From: an uncultured Oscillospiraceae bacterium
GTDB taxonomy: Bacteria > Bacillota > Clostridia > Oscillospirales > Acutalibacteraceae
Assembly (NCBI GenBank): GCA_900540295.1
Contig: UQFM01000002.1
Coordinates: 6,780 to 70,779 of the forward strand
Direction: 5' to 3'
Length of the DNA stretch: 64,000 nucleotides
Shown here: piece after piece, positions 16,080 through 24,134 of the stretch
How the letters are laid out: the number at the start of each line of letters is the position of its first letter
Position numbering within the stretch: position 1 is the stretch's first letter
Program-made: the position numbers and the translations under genes
The notes under the pieces: model-generated
Seen by the model: the letters and a program-made list of their open reading frames with translations, nothing else
What the model was told of the DNA's origin: nothing
The model's database searches: none

Positions 16080-16399
16080 CATTCTGAGCGAAGCGAAGAA
16101 TCTCACATCGCACAAAGTAAATTGTACAATCGGTAGGGCGGGGAAGATTTCCCTATTAGGGAAAATGTCACAAAGTGACAAAAGGGTGATGGCGTAGCCG
16201 TAACTTGCCCCTGCCGCAACTCGGTACAAAATTTCTACTCTGCTCGGGCGCGCAATGCACGCCCCTACGTTCGGTGCGTTTCCGTAAAATTGTGCAGATT
16301 CCGCGGGCGCTTCGTGAAGCGCCCCTACGATTTTTGCGTTGCCATTAGCATTGTGCAAAATCCAACCTTGCTCGGACGGACGGGGACGTCCGTCCCTAC
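16080..16399. repeat. Dense cluster of palindromic repeats
   Basis: No gene between the phosphatase and cyclase genes. It holds a CATTCTGAGCGAAGCGAAGAATC palindrome (16080-16102), a two-hairpin element TTTCCC/GGGAAA then GTCAC-AAA-GTGAC (16148-16179), GGGCG...CGCCC (16246-16264), perfect GGGCGCTT-CGTG-AAGCGCCC (16305-16324) and perfect GGACGGACG-GGGA-CGTCCGTCC (16374-16395). The last is followed by CTACG, whose CTA is the reverse complement of the phosphatase stop codon. Confidence 0.8.
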
Positions 16400-17130
16400 G
16401 CGGTACACAACACCAACTCCCGCAATTCTGCGCAGTCCGCTTGTGAGAATCCGTTTTCTGCCAAAATGGCGAACAAATCATTGTCCCGAAAATATTGCAG
16501 CAGCGCTTCCATATGCGCGGGTGCGGAAGAGAGCATCGGCAGCATTTCTTCGTAATTCGGCATGGATTCCAAAATTTTATGCAGACCGTTGCGGTTGTAG
16601 GTGTTCGATACCTCGTAATCCGCCAAAATATCCGCGTCATATGCGCCGAGGATTGTCAGCAAAACCGCCGCAAGCACGCCTGTGCGGTCCTTGCCTGCGG
16701 TACAGTGAAAAATGACCGCGCCGTCCCGAAGTCCTGTTTTCACGGTGTGCAGTGCGGTGCACAGCAAATGCGGTGTTTTGCGCACCATATCGGCGTAGCA
16801 TTCCGACATACTGCGGCGAAATGCCGCGGCGGCGCCCTCGTCTAAATTGTGTATATCCAAATTTTCTTCCTGCATTGGGCAGTGGCAAAGCGCAATGCCG
16901 CTTGGCACGCGGTCAGGAAAGGTTTCCGTTTCGGAAAGACTGCGCAAATCCACTACGGTGCGCACGCCTTTTTGGTACAATACCTGCCATTCTTCGGCGT
17001 CCAGTGCGCTTAACGCGTCTGCGCGGAACAGGCGGTTCCACCGCACCACCCTGCCGCTTTCGGTGACAATGCCGCCCATATCGCGCACATTAAACGCGTG
17101 CGGCAAAATCAGATGTTTGATGCAGTCCAT
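16396..17130 (-). CDS. Tyrosine/serine phosphatase, protein-tyrosine-phosphatase-like
   Basis: 244 residues. Carries the P-loop HCTAGKDRTG at about 150-159 (HCxxGKDRTG; Cys nucleophile and Arg present) and an N-terminal FNVRDMGG motif typical of the bacterial Y_phosphatase3/IphP group, which dephosphorylate phosphotyrosine, phosphoserine or phosphoinositides. No signal peptide. Only 12 bases separate its ATG from the asnB stop, so it is probably cotranscribed with the D-aspartate operon. The TAG stop is supplied by the adjoining CGTAGGGACGG repeat, so the native C-terminus may have been shortened. Confidence 0.88.
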   Translation of the reverse strand: MDCIKHLILPHAFNVRDMGGIVTESGRVVRWNRLFRADALSALDAEEWQVLYQKGVRTVVDLRSLSETETFPDRVPSGIALCHCPMQEENLDIHNLDEGAAAAFRRSMSECYADMVRKTPHLLCTALHTVKTGLRDGAVIFHCTAGKDRTGVLAAVLLTILGAYDADILADYEVSNTYNRNGLHKILESMPNYEEMLPMLSSAPAHMEALLQYFRDNDLFAILAENGFSQADCAELRELVLCTA

Positions 17131-17142
17131 AGCATACCCCTC

Positions 17143-18987
17143 TTAATTTTCGATAAAGTACTTTTCATACCAAAGAATGAAGCAGTAGACAGACCAGACC
17201 TTTTTCATATTGTGCGCCGTACCCGCCTTATGGTCGTTCAACAGCTTTAAAATGGAAGCGGTGTTAAAGAATTGTTTCGCTGTGTCGCTTTCGAATTTCT
17301 CTTTCACCTGTGTGTAAAACTCGTCGCGTTTGAGCCAGTCGTTGAGCGGCGTTAAAAAGCCGGTTTTGCGCATTTTTGCGGTTTTTTCGGGCAGCTGCTT
17401 TGCCGCCGCCCCGCGCAGTGCCAATTTGGTGGTCTCCTTGCTGACACGGTAACGCGACGGAATCTGCAATGCGACCTTCAGCATTTCGCGGTCTAAAAAC
17501 GGCACGCGCAGTTCTAAGGAGTTCGCCATACTCATACGGTCGGCTTTGACCAAAATATCCTGCACAAGCCAGGTGCGGATGTCCGCATATTGCATTTTTG
17601 TGATGTCGTCCTCGCCCTGTACCTCGTCAAAATACGGTTTCGTAAAGACGGACGGGTCGGGTGCGTTTACGGGTGTTTTAAGAATTTTATTGACTTCGCT
17701 GTGGTTAAACACATAGTTGTTGCGGATATAGCGTTCCTCAATCGGATGACTGCCGCGTGTTAAAAAGCGCTTGCCGTGGAAATTCGGCAGCTTTGAAGCG
17801 ACAGATGCCGCCGCACGGCGAAGTCCCTGCGGCAATTTCATATAGTTTTCAAAATCCAGTGGTTCGCGGTAATAGTGGTAGCCGCCGAACAGCTCGTCTG
17901 CACCCTCGCCCGAAAGCACCACCTTGACCTGCTCGCTGGCAAGGCGCGCCAAGAAATACAGCGCAATCGCCGACGGGTTGGGGAGCGGCTCATCCATATA
18001 ATACTGCACCTGCGGCGTAATATTAAAATACTCCTCGGCGGTGATTTTCTTCGTGTAATTCCGCACGCCCTCGGTTTTTGCAAATTCTTCTGCGGCGGCA
18101 AGCTCGGAATATTTCTCTTCCGCATAGCCTACGGAGAAGGTTTTTACATCGTTGTGCTTTGCCATTTCGTGTACAACGTAGCTCGAATCCACGCCGCTCG
18201 ACAGGAAACAGCCGACCTCAACGTCCGCTATCGCGTGCGCTGTGGTAGAGCCTTTAAAGGTTTCGTCAATCCGTGTTTCCCACTCTGCGAGGGATTTTTC
18301 GTCGTCAATATCGAATTTCGGCGTGAAATACCGTGCGGAGGAAAATTCGCCGTTCTGCCATGTAAAGTACGCACCCGGCTCCATTTTATAGACGTTTTTA
18401 AACATCGTCTCGGTGTCGGGCAGATATTCAAAGCATAAATATTCGGGCAGTCGCTTTTCGTTCAATTCCTTTTTGAATAAAGGATTCGACAGAAAAGACT
18501 TGATTTCCGACCCGAACAGGAAATTGCCCTCGTTTAAGTAGTAGAAAAACGGCTTGATACCGAAAATATCGCGCGCGCCGAACAGTTTTTTTGCCTGCTT
18601 ATCCCAAATGACAAAGGCAAACATCCCGCGAAGCCGCGGAAGCAAATCCTTGCCCCATTGCTCGTAGCCGTGCAAAAGCACTTCGGAATCCGTTTCGGTT
18701 TTGAAGATGTGACCCAAGGTCAAAAGCTCTTCGCGAAGCGGGCGGTAGTTGTATATTTCGCCGTTGAACACGAGAACCTTCGAGCCGTCCTCATTGAGAA
18801 TCGGCTGACTGCCGCCGTCCAAATCGATGATGCTCAAACGGCGAAAGCCTAAGGAAACGTCGCCGTCCACGTAATAATCGTCCTGGTCGGGGCCGCGGTG
18901 GATGATTCTGTCCGCCATCGCCTTAATGATTTTTTCGTTTTCCGCAATATTTTCGGTACTGTTTACATATCCGACAAATCCACACAT
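17143..18987 (-). CDS. asnB: Asparagine synthase (glutamine-hydrolysing), AsnB/AsnH type
   Basis: 614 residues. Cys2 of MCGFVGY is the glutaminase nucleophile; the N-terminal Ntn-hydrolase domain has RGPDQDD and RLSIIDLDGG. The C-terminal synthetase domain holds the PP-loop SSGVDSSY near 262 and SGEGADELFGG. It amidates an aspartyl carboxylate using glutamine and ATP. Standing behind an aspartate racemase and a D-aspartate ligase it may, like AsnH of lactic acid bacteria, amidate D-Asp in the peptidoglycan cross-bridge rather than make free L-asparagine; this is inferred from context. GAGGTAAG precedes the ATG. Confidence 0.93.
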   Translation of the reverse strand: MCGFVGYVNSTENIAENEKIIKAMADRIIHRGPDQDDYYVDGDVSLGFRRLSIIDLDGGSQPILNEDGSKVLVFNGEIYNYRPLREELLTLGHIFKTETDSEVLLHGYEQWGKDLLPRLRGMFAFVIWDKQAKKLFGARDIFGIKPFFYYLNEGNFLFGSEIKSFLSNPLFKKELNEKRLPEYLCFEYLPDTETMFKNVYKMEPGAYFTWQNGEFSSARYFTPKFDIDDEKSLAEWETRIDETFKGSTTAHAIADVEVGCFLSSGVDSSYVVHEMAKHNDVKTFSVGYAEEKYSELAAAEEFAKTEGVRNYTKKITAEEYFNITPQVQYYMDEPLPNPSAIALYFLARLASEQVKVVLSGEGADELFGGYHYYREPLDFENYMKLPQGLRRAAASVASKLPNFHGKRFLTRGSHPIEERYIRNNYVFNHSEVNKILKTPVNAPDPSVFTKPYFDEVQGEDDITKMQYADIRTWLVQDILVKADRMSMANSLELRVPFLDREMLKVALQIPSRYRVSKETTKLALRGAAAKQLPEKTAKMRKTGFLTPLNDWLKRDEFYTQVKEKFESDTAKQFFNTASILKLLNDHKAGTAHNMKKVWSVYCFILWYEKYFIEN

Positions 18988-19002
18988 GGTGCTTACCTCG
19001 TT

Positions 19003-19722
19003 TTAGGCTCTGTCCGCCTTAATATTTTTGCCGCAAAGCGTAATGCTTGCGCGTGCCAGGCATTCCATGGAATCCACGATATCGGCACGGTTTAAATTGA
19101 AATCCTTTTTGATAACGGAAAGCTCTGTACAGCCTAAAATGACTGCGTCCGAGCCTGCTTTTTTCAGTTCCCCGACGATGCGCAGGAATTCGCAGATATC
19201 CACTTTTTCGCCTGCCTTGACCTGGTCGTAAATGATGTGCATCAGCGATTTTTGGTCATCCTCGTTCGGCACACGGCAGGAAAGTCCGTGCTTTTCAATT
19301 ATAGATTGGTATGCGCCCGACTTTACCGTCCCTTCCGTCGCCAAAATGCCGAGCGTTTTCAGATTCGGCACGGTTTTTTCGGCATAGGAAACGGTTTCTT
19401 CTAAAATGTTAATAATCGGGACGGATACGCTTTTTTGAATTTCATCAAAGAAATAGTGCGCGGTATTGCAGGGAATTACAATGTAATCACAGTCGTCGCG
19501 CTCCAACTGCTGTGCATCCGCAATCATAACGGGCAGGGGGTTAGGTTTCGTGTTGTCCAAAATATATTCCGTGCGGTCAGGAATGGACGCGTGATTTAAA
19601 ATTACCATAGCAATATGCTCTTGGTCGCTTTTGGCGTCCGTCATTTTAATGACCAAATCGGCAAAATAGATGGTTGCAAGCGGACCGACGCCGCCCAAAA
19701 TGCCCAAAACTTTTTCTTTCAT
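19003..19722 (-). CDS. racD: Aspartate racemase
   Basis: 239 residues of the Asp/Glu racemase superfamily: GILGGVGPLAT at the N-terminus, catalytic Cys in VIPCNTAHYF (about 84) and second catalytic Cys in LGCTELS (about 195). It interconverts L- and D-aspartate without PLP. Placed 9 bases after a D-aspartate ligase gene and 15 bases before asnB, it would supply the D-Asp used in cross-bridge synthesis. Confidence 0.92.
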   Translation of the reverse strand: MKEKVLGILGGVGPLATIYFADLVIKMTDAKSDQEHIAMVILNHASIPDRTEYILDNTKPNPLPVMIADAQQLERDDCDYIVIPCNTAHYFFDEIQKSVSVPIINILEETVSYAEKTVPNLKTLGILATEGTVKSGAYQSIIEKHGLSCRVPNEDDQKSLMHIIYDQVKAGEKVDICEFLRIVGELKKAGSDAVILGCTELSVIKKDFNLNRADIVDSMECLARASITLCGKNIKADRA

Positions 19723-19731
19723 AGCTGTTCC

Positions 19732-20943
19732 TTAAAAATATTTATGGAATTTGCGGTACTGGTTGAAAAGTGCCGCTACGGCGTAGAACCAATGCTTCAG
19801 ATTCTTATCCGCTTTGTAAAGCAGAGGGTAAGACACTTTGCCCGCCTTGAACAGTGCCTTTGCCTGCGCTTTCAATTCGGGGTCGGAAACGTATTTCATA
19901 ATGACGCCCTTCGGCACAACGGTATACAGATGGATATTGTCCGCCACGGTGTATTCAGGCAGGTTGTTGTAAATATAGTCGTCCACAATCCACTTTACGG
20001 TGTTGAAGCCGCTGCCTGTAACATAGAAGCTACTGCGCCCTAAACGCACGTTGATTTCAAAGAATTTGTATTTCCCGTCGCGGCGGTCATATTTAATATC
20101 GAAATTCGCAAAGCCGACATAGCCGATATGCTCCAAAAACTTGGTCGCCGCCGCCACGATTTCGGGATTCACTTCATTGATAATTGCCACAGGGTTGCCG
20201 ATTGCCGTCGGCGTGTGGTCTTCCAACAGCGTGCGCCCGAGAGAGGCGAACCGCACCTTGGAATTTTGGTCGCAGTAGCAGGTCAGTACGCGCATATAGG
20301 TGTCGTCCCCGGGGATTTTGTCCTGAATCAGGAACTTGTAGTCATAGCTTGACTGCTCCAAATTGCCGAGCATTTCGCGTAAAGACGCTTCGTTGTCAAA
20401 GCTGAACACTTTTTTCTTGCCGGGGAATTTCGCGTAGTGATACATAGCGGAGTTCGCGGGCTTTGCAATGACGGGGTATTGAAATTTAAAGCTTAAATCG
20501 TTTTCTTCCCCGCAGGTGTAGGTGTAGGTCTCGGGATAATCCAACCCCAATTCCTCAAAAATCTCATAGAACTTGTCCTTCAAAACGATTTTATTAAGCA
20601 ATTCCTCGTCAATATAGGGTACAATGTAATAGGGCTGTAAAACCGCTTTGCTTTCAATCAGCGCACGGACGTACCAGTCACCGCAGCCGAGTACAATCAG
20701 CTTCTTTTTGCCCTCAAATTCCCGCCCGACTTCCAAAAGACGTTCTACAAGAACTTCCTTTTTTTCGAGCCCCTCGAACACACGGTTTTCAATAATGTCG
20801 GAATTGGCGATGTACCCGCCCTCGGACATACTCAACACGAGCGATTTGATGCCGTATTCCTCATGGAAACTGCGCGCTAAGGAATAGGCGGTAATATCCG
20901 CACCCAAAATCACGGGTAAAAATTCTCTTTCCTGAAATTGCAT
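19732..20943 (-). CDS. ATP-grasp ligase, probable D-aspartate ligase (Asl-fm type)
   Basis: 403 residues. Opening LPVILGADITAYSLARSFHE, a YIVPYIDEELLNK segment, and ATP-grasp motifs: VIAKPANS, IQDKIPGDD, and the metal-binding FANFDIKYD...FFEINVRLGRS near 300. The overall pattern resembles D-aspartate ligases of Enterococcus faecium and lactococci, which attach the beta-carboxylate of D-Asp to the Lys side chain of the UDP-MurNAc pentapeptide. The neighbouring racemase and Asn synthase support this. Other ATP-grasp carboxylate-amine ligases are the main alternative. First gene behind a consensus promoter at 21015-21043. Confidence 0.8.
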   Translation of the reverse strand: MQFQEREFLPVILGADITAYSLARSFHEEYGIKSLVLSMSEGGYIANSDIIENRVFEGLEKKEVLVERLLEVGREFEGKKKLIVLGCGDWYVRALIESKAVLQPYYIVPYIDEELLNKIVLKDKFYEIFEELGLDYPETYTYTCGEENDLSFKFQYPVIAKPANSAMYHYAKFPGKKKVFSFDNEASLREMLGNLEQSSYDYKFLIQDKIPGDDTYMRVLTCYCDQNSKVRFASLGRTLLEDHTPTAIGNPVAIINEVNPEIVAAATKFLEHIGYVGFANFDIKYDRRDGKYKFFEINVRLGRSSFYVTGSGFNTVKWIVDDYIYNNLPEYTVADNIHLYTVVPKGVIMKYVSDPELKAQAKALFKAGKVSYPLLYKADKNLKHWFYAVAALFNQYRKFHKYF

Positions 20944-21014
20944 AAAACGACCTTCTTTGATTTCACATCCGCAGATTTTTTCGGAGAACCTACAGGAATA
21001 TTATGTATCTGTAT

Positions 21015-21043
21015 ATTATAAGATATTACCTATTATATGTCAA
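21015..21043 (-). promoter_or_regulatory. Promoter of the D-aspartate operon
   Basis: Minus strand TTGACA (21043-21038), 17-base spacer, TATAAT (21020-21015): a full consensus vegetative promoter reading into the ATP-grasp, racemase, asnB and phosphatase genes, with an untranslated leader of about 65 bases. Confidence 0.9.
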
Positions 21044-21120
21044 ATATAAGACGAAGTTTTTTGCGGGTCTTACGGGGAAAAGCAAATTTGGATTCTGTTT
21101 GCCGAAAAGCAAAAGGCATA

Positions 21121-21149
21121 TTGACAATCGTACAGAATTTCTTTATAAT
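21121..21149 (+). promoter_or_regulatory. Promoter of the fic-SDR genes
   Basis: TTGACA (21121-21126), 17 bases, TATAAT (21144-21149), a full consensus promoter. It places the transcription start near 21156 and rules out a longer reading of the Fic protein that begins at 21037. Confidence 0.9.
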
Positions 21150-21166
21150 GATACAAAATAGTATCA
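21149..21166 (+). promoter_or_regulatory. Possible operator overlapping the fic transcription start
   Basis: Perfect inverted repeat TGATAC-AAAATA-GTATCA (21149-21166) beginning at the last base of the -10 box and spanning the predicted start site. The position is right for repressor binding; no regulator is identified. Confidence 0.45.
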
Positions 21167-21192
21167 ATAATAATCAGTTCGGAGCGTGCGAA

Positions 21193-22350
21193 ATGGATGC
21201 CATTCGATTTTCTGAAATGCTGTCAGACAAGCATTTTGTCGATTTTAAAAAGTTAAAATATAAATATCCGAATGATTTCAGCGCATTTTTAGAGGTTTTG
21301 AAGCATTCTTACTACACCCGTCTGCCGATATGCGATTTTAAAGGTGAAAATTTGGTCTATTTAAATGCTTGCATAGGCGTAAATTTGGAGACGGTGAAAC
21401 TGCTTTATACGCCGCAAAACGCGGCATTCGGCGTAAAAGCGCTGGAAGAGGAAATTGTTGCAACCTCTTTAATAGAGAGCATTGACTTTAACCGCGACAG
21501 TGTCCGCAGGATTCTGAAGGGATTTGCACCGCAGGATGAGGAAGAGGACAGGATTTTAGGTCTGAAGCGCGGATTTGAATTTATCAGCAACCGTGAGAAT
21601 ACGATAACGGAAGAAAATCTGTTTAAACTTTACAAAATGTCTATCGGCAATTTTTTGGAGGCGGAAAATCAGTTGCAGGCAGGGCGTTTGTACCGTCACG
21701 ACGCAGTATTTGTGTTGAGTGATAAAGTGGAACACAGAGGCATCGACCATCGCAAACTGCCGCGCTGTATGAAAGACCTTGTCGGGTTTGCCAATGCAAA
21801 GGACGGGATAAACGATTTGCTGAAAGCGGCAATGCTGCATTTTTATATCGCTTTCCTGCATCCGTATTTTGACGGAAACGGCAGAATGGCGCGTTTTGTG
21901 CATATGTGGTTTTTAATTCAGAAAGGGTACGCCTCTACACTGTTTGTGCCGTTTTCAAGTTATATTGAAAAAAGCAAAAAAAAATATTATGATGCGTTCA
22001 CTTTTGCGGAAGAGAATTTCAAATTGTCCGATGTTATAGATGTCACGCCGTTTCTTTTGTATTTCATCGAGCATGTGTACGGCAAAATGACGAAAGACGC
22101 CGTACAGCCCCGCACCTTAGAGGCATACCGCGACGCGCTCGCCGCAGGCAGACTGACGGAAAAGGAAGCCAAGCTGTGGCAATTTGTTTTATCTGCATAT
22201 GCAGGAACGTCGTTCACAACCAAACAGCTCGAAAAGGACTTCGGCGACGCCGCGTTTGCGACTGTCCGCAGTTTTGTATTGAAATTTACGGATTTAGGAC
22301 TGTTGCACGCGCAGAAAATGAAAAATAAGGTTTTATACAGCGTGCGGTAA
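21193..22350 (+). CDS. Fic family protein
   Basis: 385 residues from the ATG at 21193, which follows GGAG and the consensus promoter. The active-site motif HPYFDGNGRMAR (about 222-233) matches HPFxxGNGRxxR with the catalytic His, so it should transfer AMP, or another phosphate-containing group, to a hydroxyl on a target protein. A segment ATSLIESI near 90 resembles the autoinhibitory (S/T)xxxE(G/N) helix, except that Ser replaces the Gly, suggesting a class II self-inhibited enzyme. A C-terminal winged-helix-like region (SFTTKQLEKDF...) may bind DNA. No antitoxin-like small gene adjoins. The SDR gene follows after 14 bases. Confidence 0.9.
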   Translation: MDAIRFSEMLSDKHFVDFKKLKYKYPNDFSAFLEVLKHSYYTRLPICDFKGENLVYLNACIGVNLETVKLLYTPQNAAFGVKALEEEIVATSLIESIDFNRDSVRRILKGFAPQDEEEDRILGLKRGFEFISNRENTITEENLFKLYKMSIGNFLEAENQLQAGRLYRHDAVFVLSDKVEHRGIDHRKLPRCMKDLVGFANAKDGINDLLKAAMLHFYIAFLHPYFDGNGRMARFVHMWFLIQKGYASTLFVPFSSYIEKSKKKYYDAFTFAEENFKLSDVIDVTPFLLYFIEHVYGKMTKDAVQPRTLEAYRDALAAGRLTEKEAKLWQFVLSAYAGTSFTTKQLEKDFGDAAFATVRSFVLKFTDLGLLHAQKMKNKVLYSVR

Positions 22351-22364
22351 AGGAGAAAACAGTT

Positions 22365-23099
22365 ATGCAAAAAACAGCAATCATCACAGGCGGCGCGACG
22401 GGCATCGGGCGGGCGGTTTCGCTGGCGTTTGCCCGTGCGGGATATGCGGTTGCGGTGCTTTACAAAACCTCGGAAACGGCGGCGCAGGCGCTGGTTCGGG
22501 AAATTGAAAACGGTGGGGGACGCGCGGTTGCCGTATCTTGCGATGTGCGGGACAGTGCGTCTGTACAAAACGCTGTCGATACCGTACGTGAAAAGCTCGG
22601 CAAAACCGATGCGCTTGTCAACAACGCGGGCATATCCGAACAGCTTCTGTTTACCGATATTACGGATGAAAAATGGGCGGATATGCTGTCGGTACATTTG
22701 ACAGGCGCATTTTATATGACGCGCGCGGTTCTGCCCGATATGCTGCATCAAAAGTACGGGCGCATCGTGAATATTGCCTCGATGTGGGGGGAGACGGGCG
22801 GCTCGTGCGAGGTGCATTATTCGGCGGCAAAAGCGGGGCTTATCGGTATGACGAAAGCGCTTGCCAAAGAGCTTGCGCCGTCGGGCATTACAGTCAATGC
22901 GGTATCCCCCGGGGCGGTGGATACCGATATGATGCGGCGTATGGGCGCGGACGTCTGCCGTGCGGTCGCCGAGGAGACGCCGACGGAGCGCTTGGGCACC
23001 CCCGAGGAAATCGCGGCGGCGGTACTGTTTTTGGCGGGGGAAAATGCGGGGTACATCACGGGGCAGACGCTGTCCGTTAACGGCGGAGCAGTAATTTAG
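22365..23099 (+). CDS. SDR oxidoreductase, possibly EF-P 5-aminopentanone reductase (YmfI)
   Basis: 244 residues. Rossmann NADP motif TGGATGIG (8-15), NNAG near 86 and the catalytic Ser-Tyr-Lys in ASMWGETGGS...YSAAK (Tyr about 151). General similarity is to FabG. The WGETGGSCEVHYS stretch is what I associate with YmfI, the reductase that completes 5-aminopentanol modification of elongation factor P in Bacillus, so that function is proposed; a FabG-like ketoreductase remains possible since no fatty-acid genes adjoin. GGAGA ribosome-binding site; probably cotranscribed with fic. Confidence 0.75.
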   Translation: MQKTAIITGGATGIGRAVSLAFARAGYAVAVLYKTSETAAQALVREIENGGGRAVAVSCDVRDSASVQNAVDTVREKLGKTDALVNNAGISEQLLFTDITDEKWADMLSVHLTGAFYMTRAVLPDMLHQKYGRIVNIASMWGETGGSCEVHYSAAKAGLIGMTKALAKELAPSGITVNAVSPGAVDTDMMRRMGADVCRAVAEETPTERLGTPEEIAAAVLFLAGENAGYITGQTLSVNGGAVI

Positions 23100-23143
23100 G
23101 CAGTAAAATTCGGGAAACTTTACTATTTTCCCGAAACAAGTTC

Positions 23144-23172
23144 TTGCTTTTCTGTGCAAAATACGATATGAT
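23144..23172 (+). promoter_or_regulatory. Promoter candidate for the PLC operon
   Basis: TTGCTT (23144-23149), 17 bases, TATGAT (23167-23172). An inverted repeat TCGGGAAA/TTTCCCGA (about 23110-23135) just upstream could end the fic-SDR transcript, although it lacks a T run. Confidence 0.55.
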
Positions 23173-23240
23173 TATAGCAATAAAATTCCCCCTTGGGCGA
23201 TTCTTTTTGCAGAGAGTTGTCCTTTAGTGAGGTTTGTATT

Positions 23241-24134
23241 TTGGAAAACAAGAATGTTTTATCCGCCTTATCAGGTGGTATATATCTTTCAGAGCTCAAT
23301 TTAGCCGGCACGCATGACAGCGCGACGGCTTTTTGCGCATTTTCACGGCTTGCAAAATGCCAAACGCATACGTTCCGAGAACAGTTAAATATGGGTGTGC
23401 GGCTGTTGGATATCCGCCTGTGCCGCACGGGTAACCGCTTTTATTTGGTGCATGGGAAAGCGAATTGCTATCGGGATGCATCCAAAAAAGAACGCCTGAC
23501 CTTTGACGAGGTGTTCGGGATTCTGAAAGCATTTTTGCAGGAGAATCCACGCGAAACAGTGGTTTTGAGTATCAAGCAGGACAGAGGCTGTCTGCAACAG
23601 CCGTTTTTCAAGGCGTTTTACAACCAATATATTCGCGGACAGGAAAACCTGTGGTATTTGGAAAACCGTGTGCCGCGCCTGTCGGAGTGCTGCGGGAAGC
23701 TGGTGCTGCTGCGCCGCTGTAAAAAGGCAGAATCCTTTGAAAATATAAATTCGTGCGGATTGGATTTTTCCGTGTGGGAGGACCAAGCGTCCCGCACCGA
23801 GACCGCGCCGCTGACGGTCACGCAGTCTGCGGATTGCTGTGCATCGGTGCAGGACCGTTATCGCCTTGCACCCGAACGGAAATGGATGGACTGTGAAAAG
23901 CCGTTTTTGGAATCGGCGCGTCCGTCGCCGCACAAAATATATCTGCACTATTTAAGCACCTGCGGCGGGGGCGGTGTTCCCGAGGAAAACGCGGTGTATG
24001 TGAATGCGCAGTTCTCGGAATATCCGTTGCCGAAAGACCGCGCGTGCGGGTGGTTTTTCCTTGATTTCCCGACCGAAGCGCTTTGTGACAAAATTATGCG
24101 CTCCAATTTAGATCTGTGGGGGGATAAAGTATGA
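23241..24134 (+). CDS. PI-PLC X-domain protein
   Basis: A TTG at 23241 with AGTGAGG 8 bases upstream is preferred over an earlier TTG at 23193 that lacks a ribosome-binding site; this gives 297 residues. The phosphatidylinositol-specific phospholipase C X-domain pattern is present: LAGTHDSAT with the first catalytic His, NMGVRLLDIRLC, and LVHGKANC with the second His; LENRVPRLSE follows. Bacterial members cleave PI or GPI-type phosphodiesters. No signal peptide is evident, which is unusual for a secreted PI-PLC and suggests a cytoplasmic substrate. The stop overlaps the next ATG (ATGA). Confidence 0.85.
   Translation: MENKNVLSALSGGIYLSELNLAGTHDSATAFCAFSRLAKCQTHTFREQLNMGVRLLDIRLCRTGNRFYLVHGKANCYRDASKKERLTFDEVFGILKAFLQENPRETVVLSIKQDRGCLQQPFFKAFYNQYIRGQENLWYLENRVPRLSECCGKLVLLRRCKKAESFENINSCGLDFSVWEDQASRTETAPLTVTQSADCCASVQDRYRLAPERKWMDCEKPFLESARPSPHKIYLHYLSTCGGGGVPEENAVYVNAQFSEYPLPKDRACGWFFLDFPTEALCDKIMRSNLDLWGDKV

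Noticed and set aside
21037..21192. N-terminal extension of the Fic protein
   Set aside because: It spans the consensus promoter and predicted start site and lacks a ribosome-binding site; the ATG at 21193 fits better.
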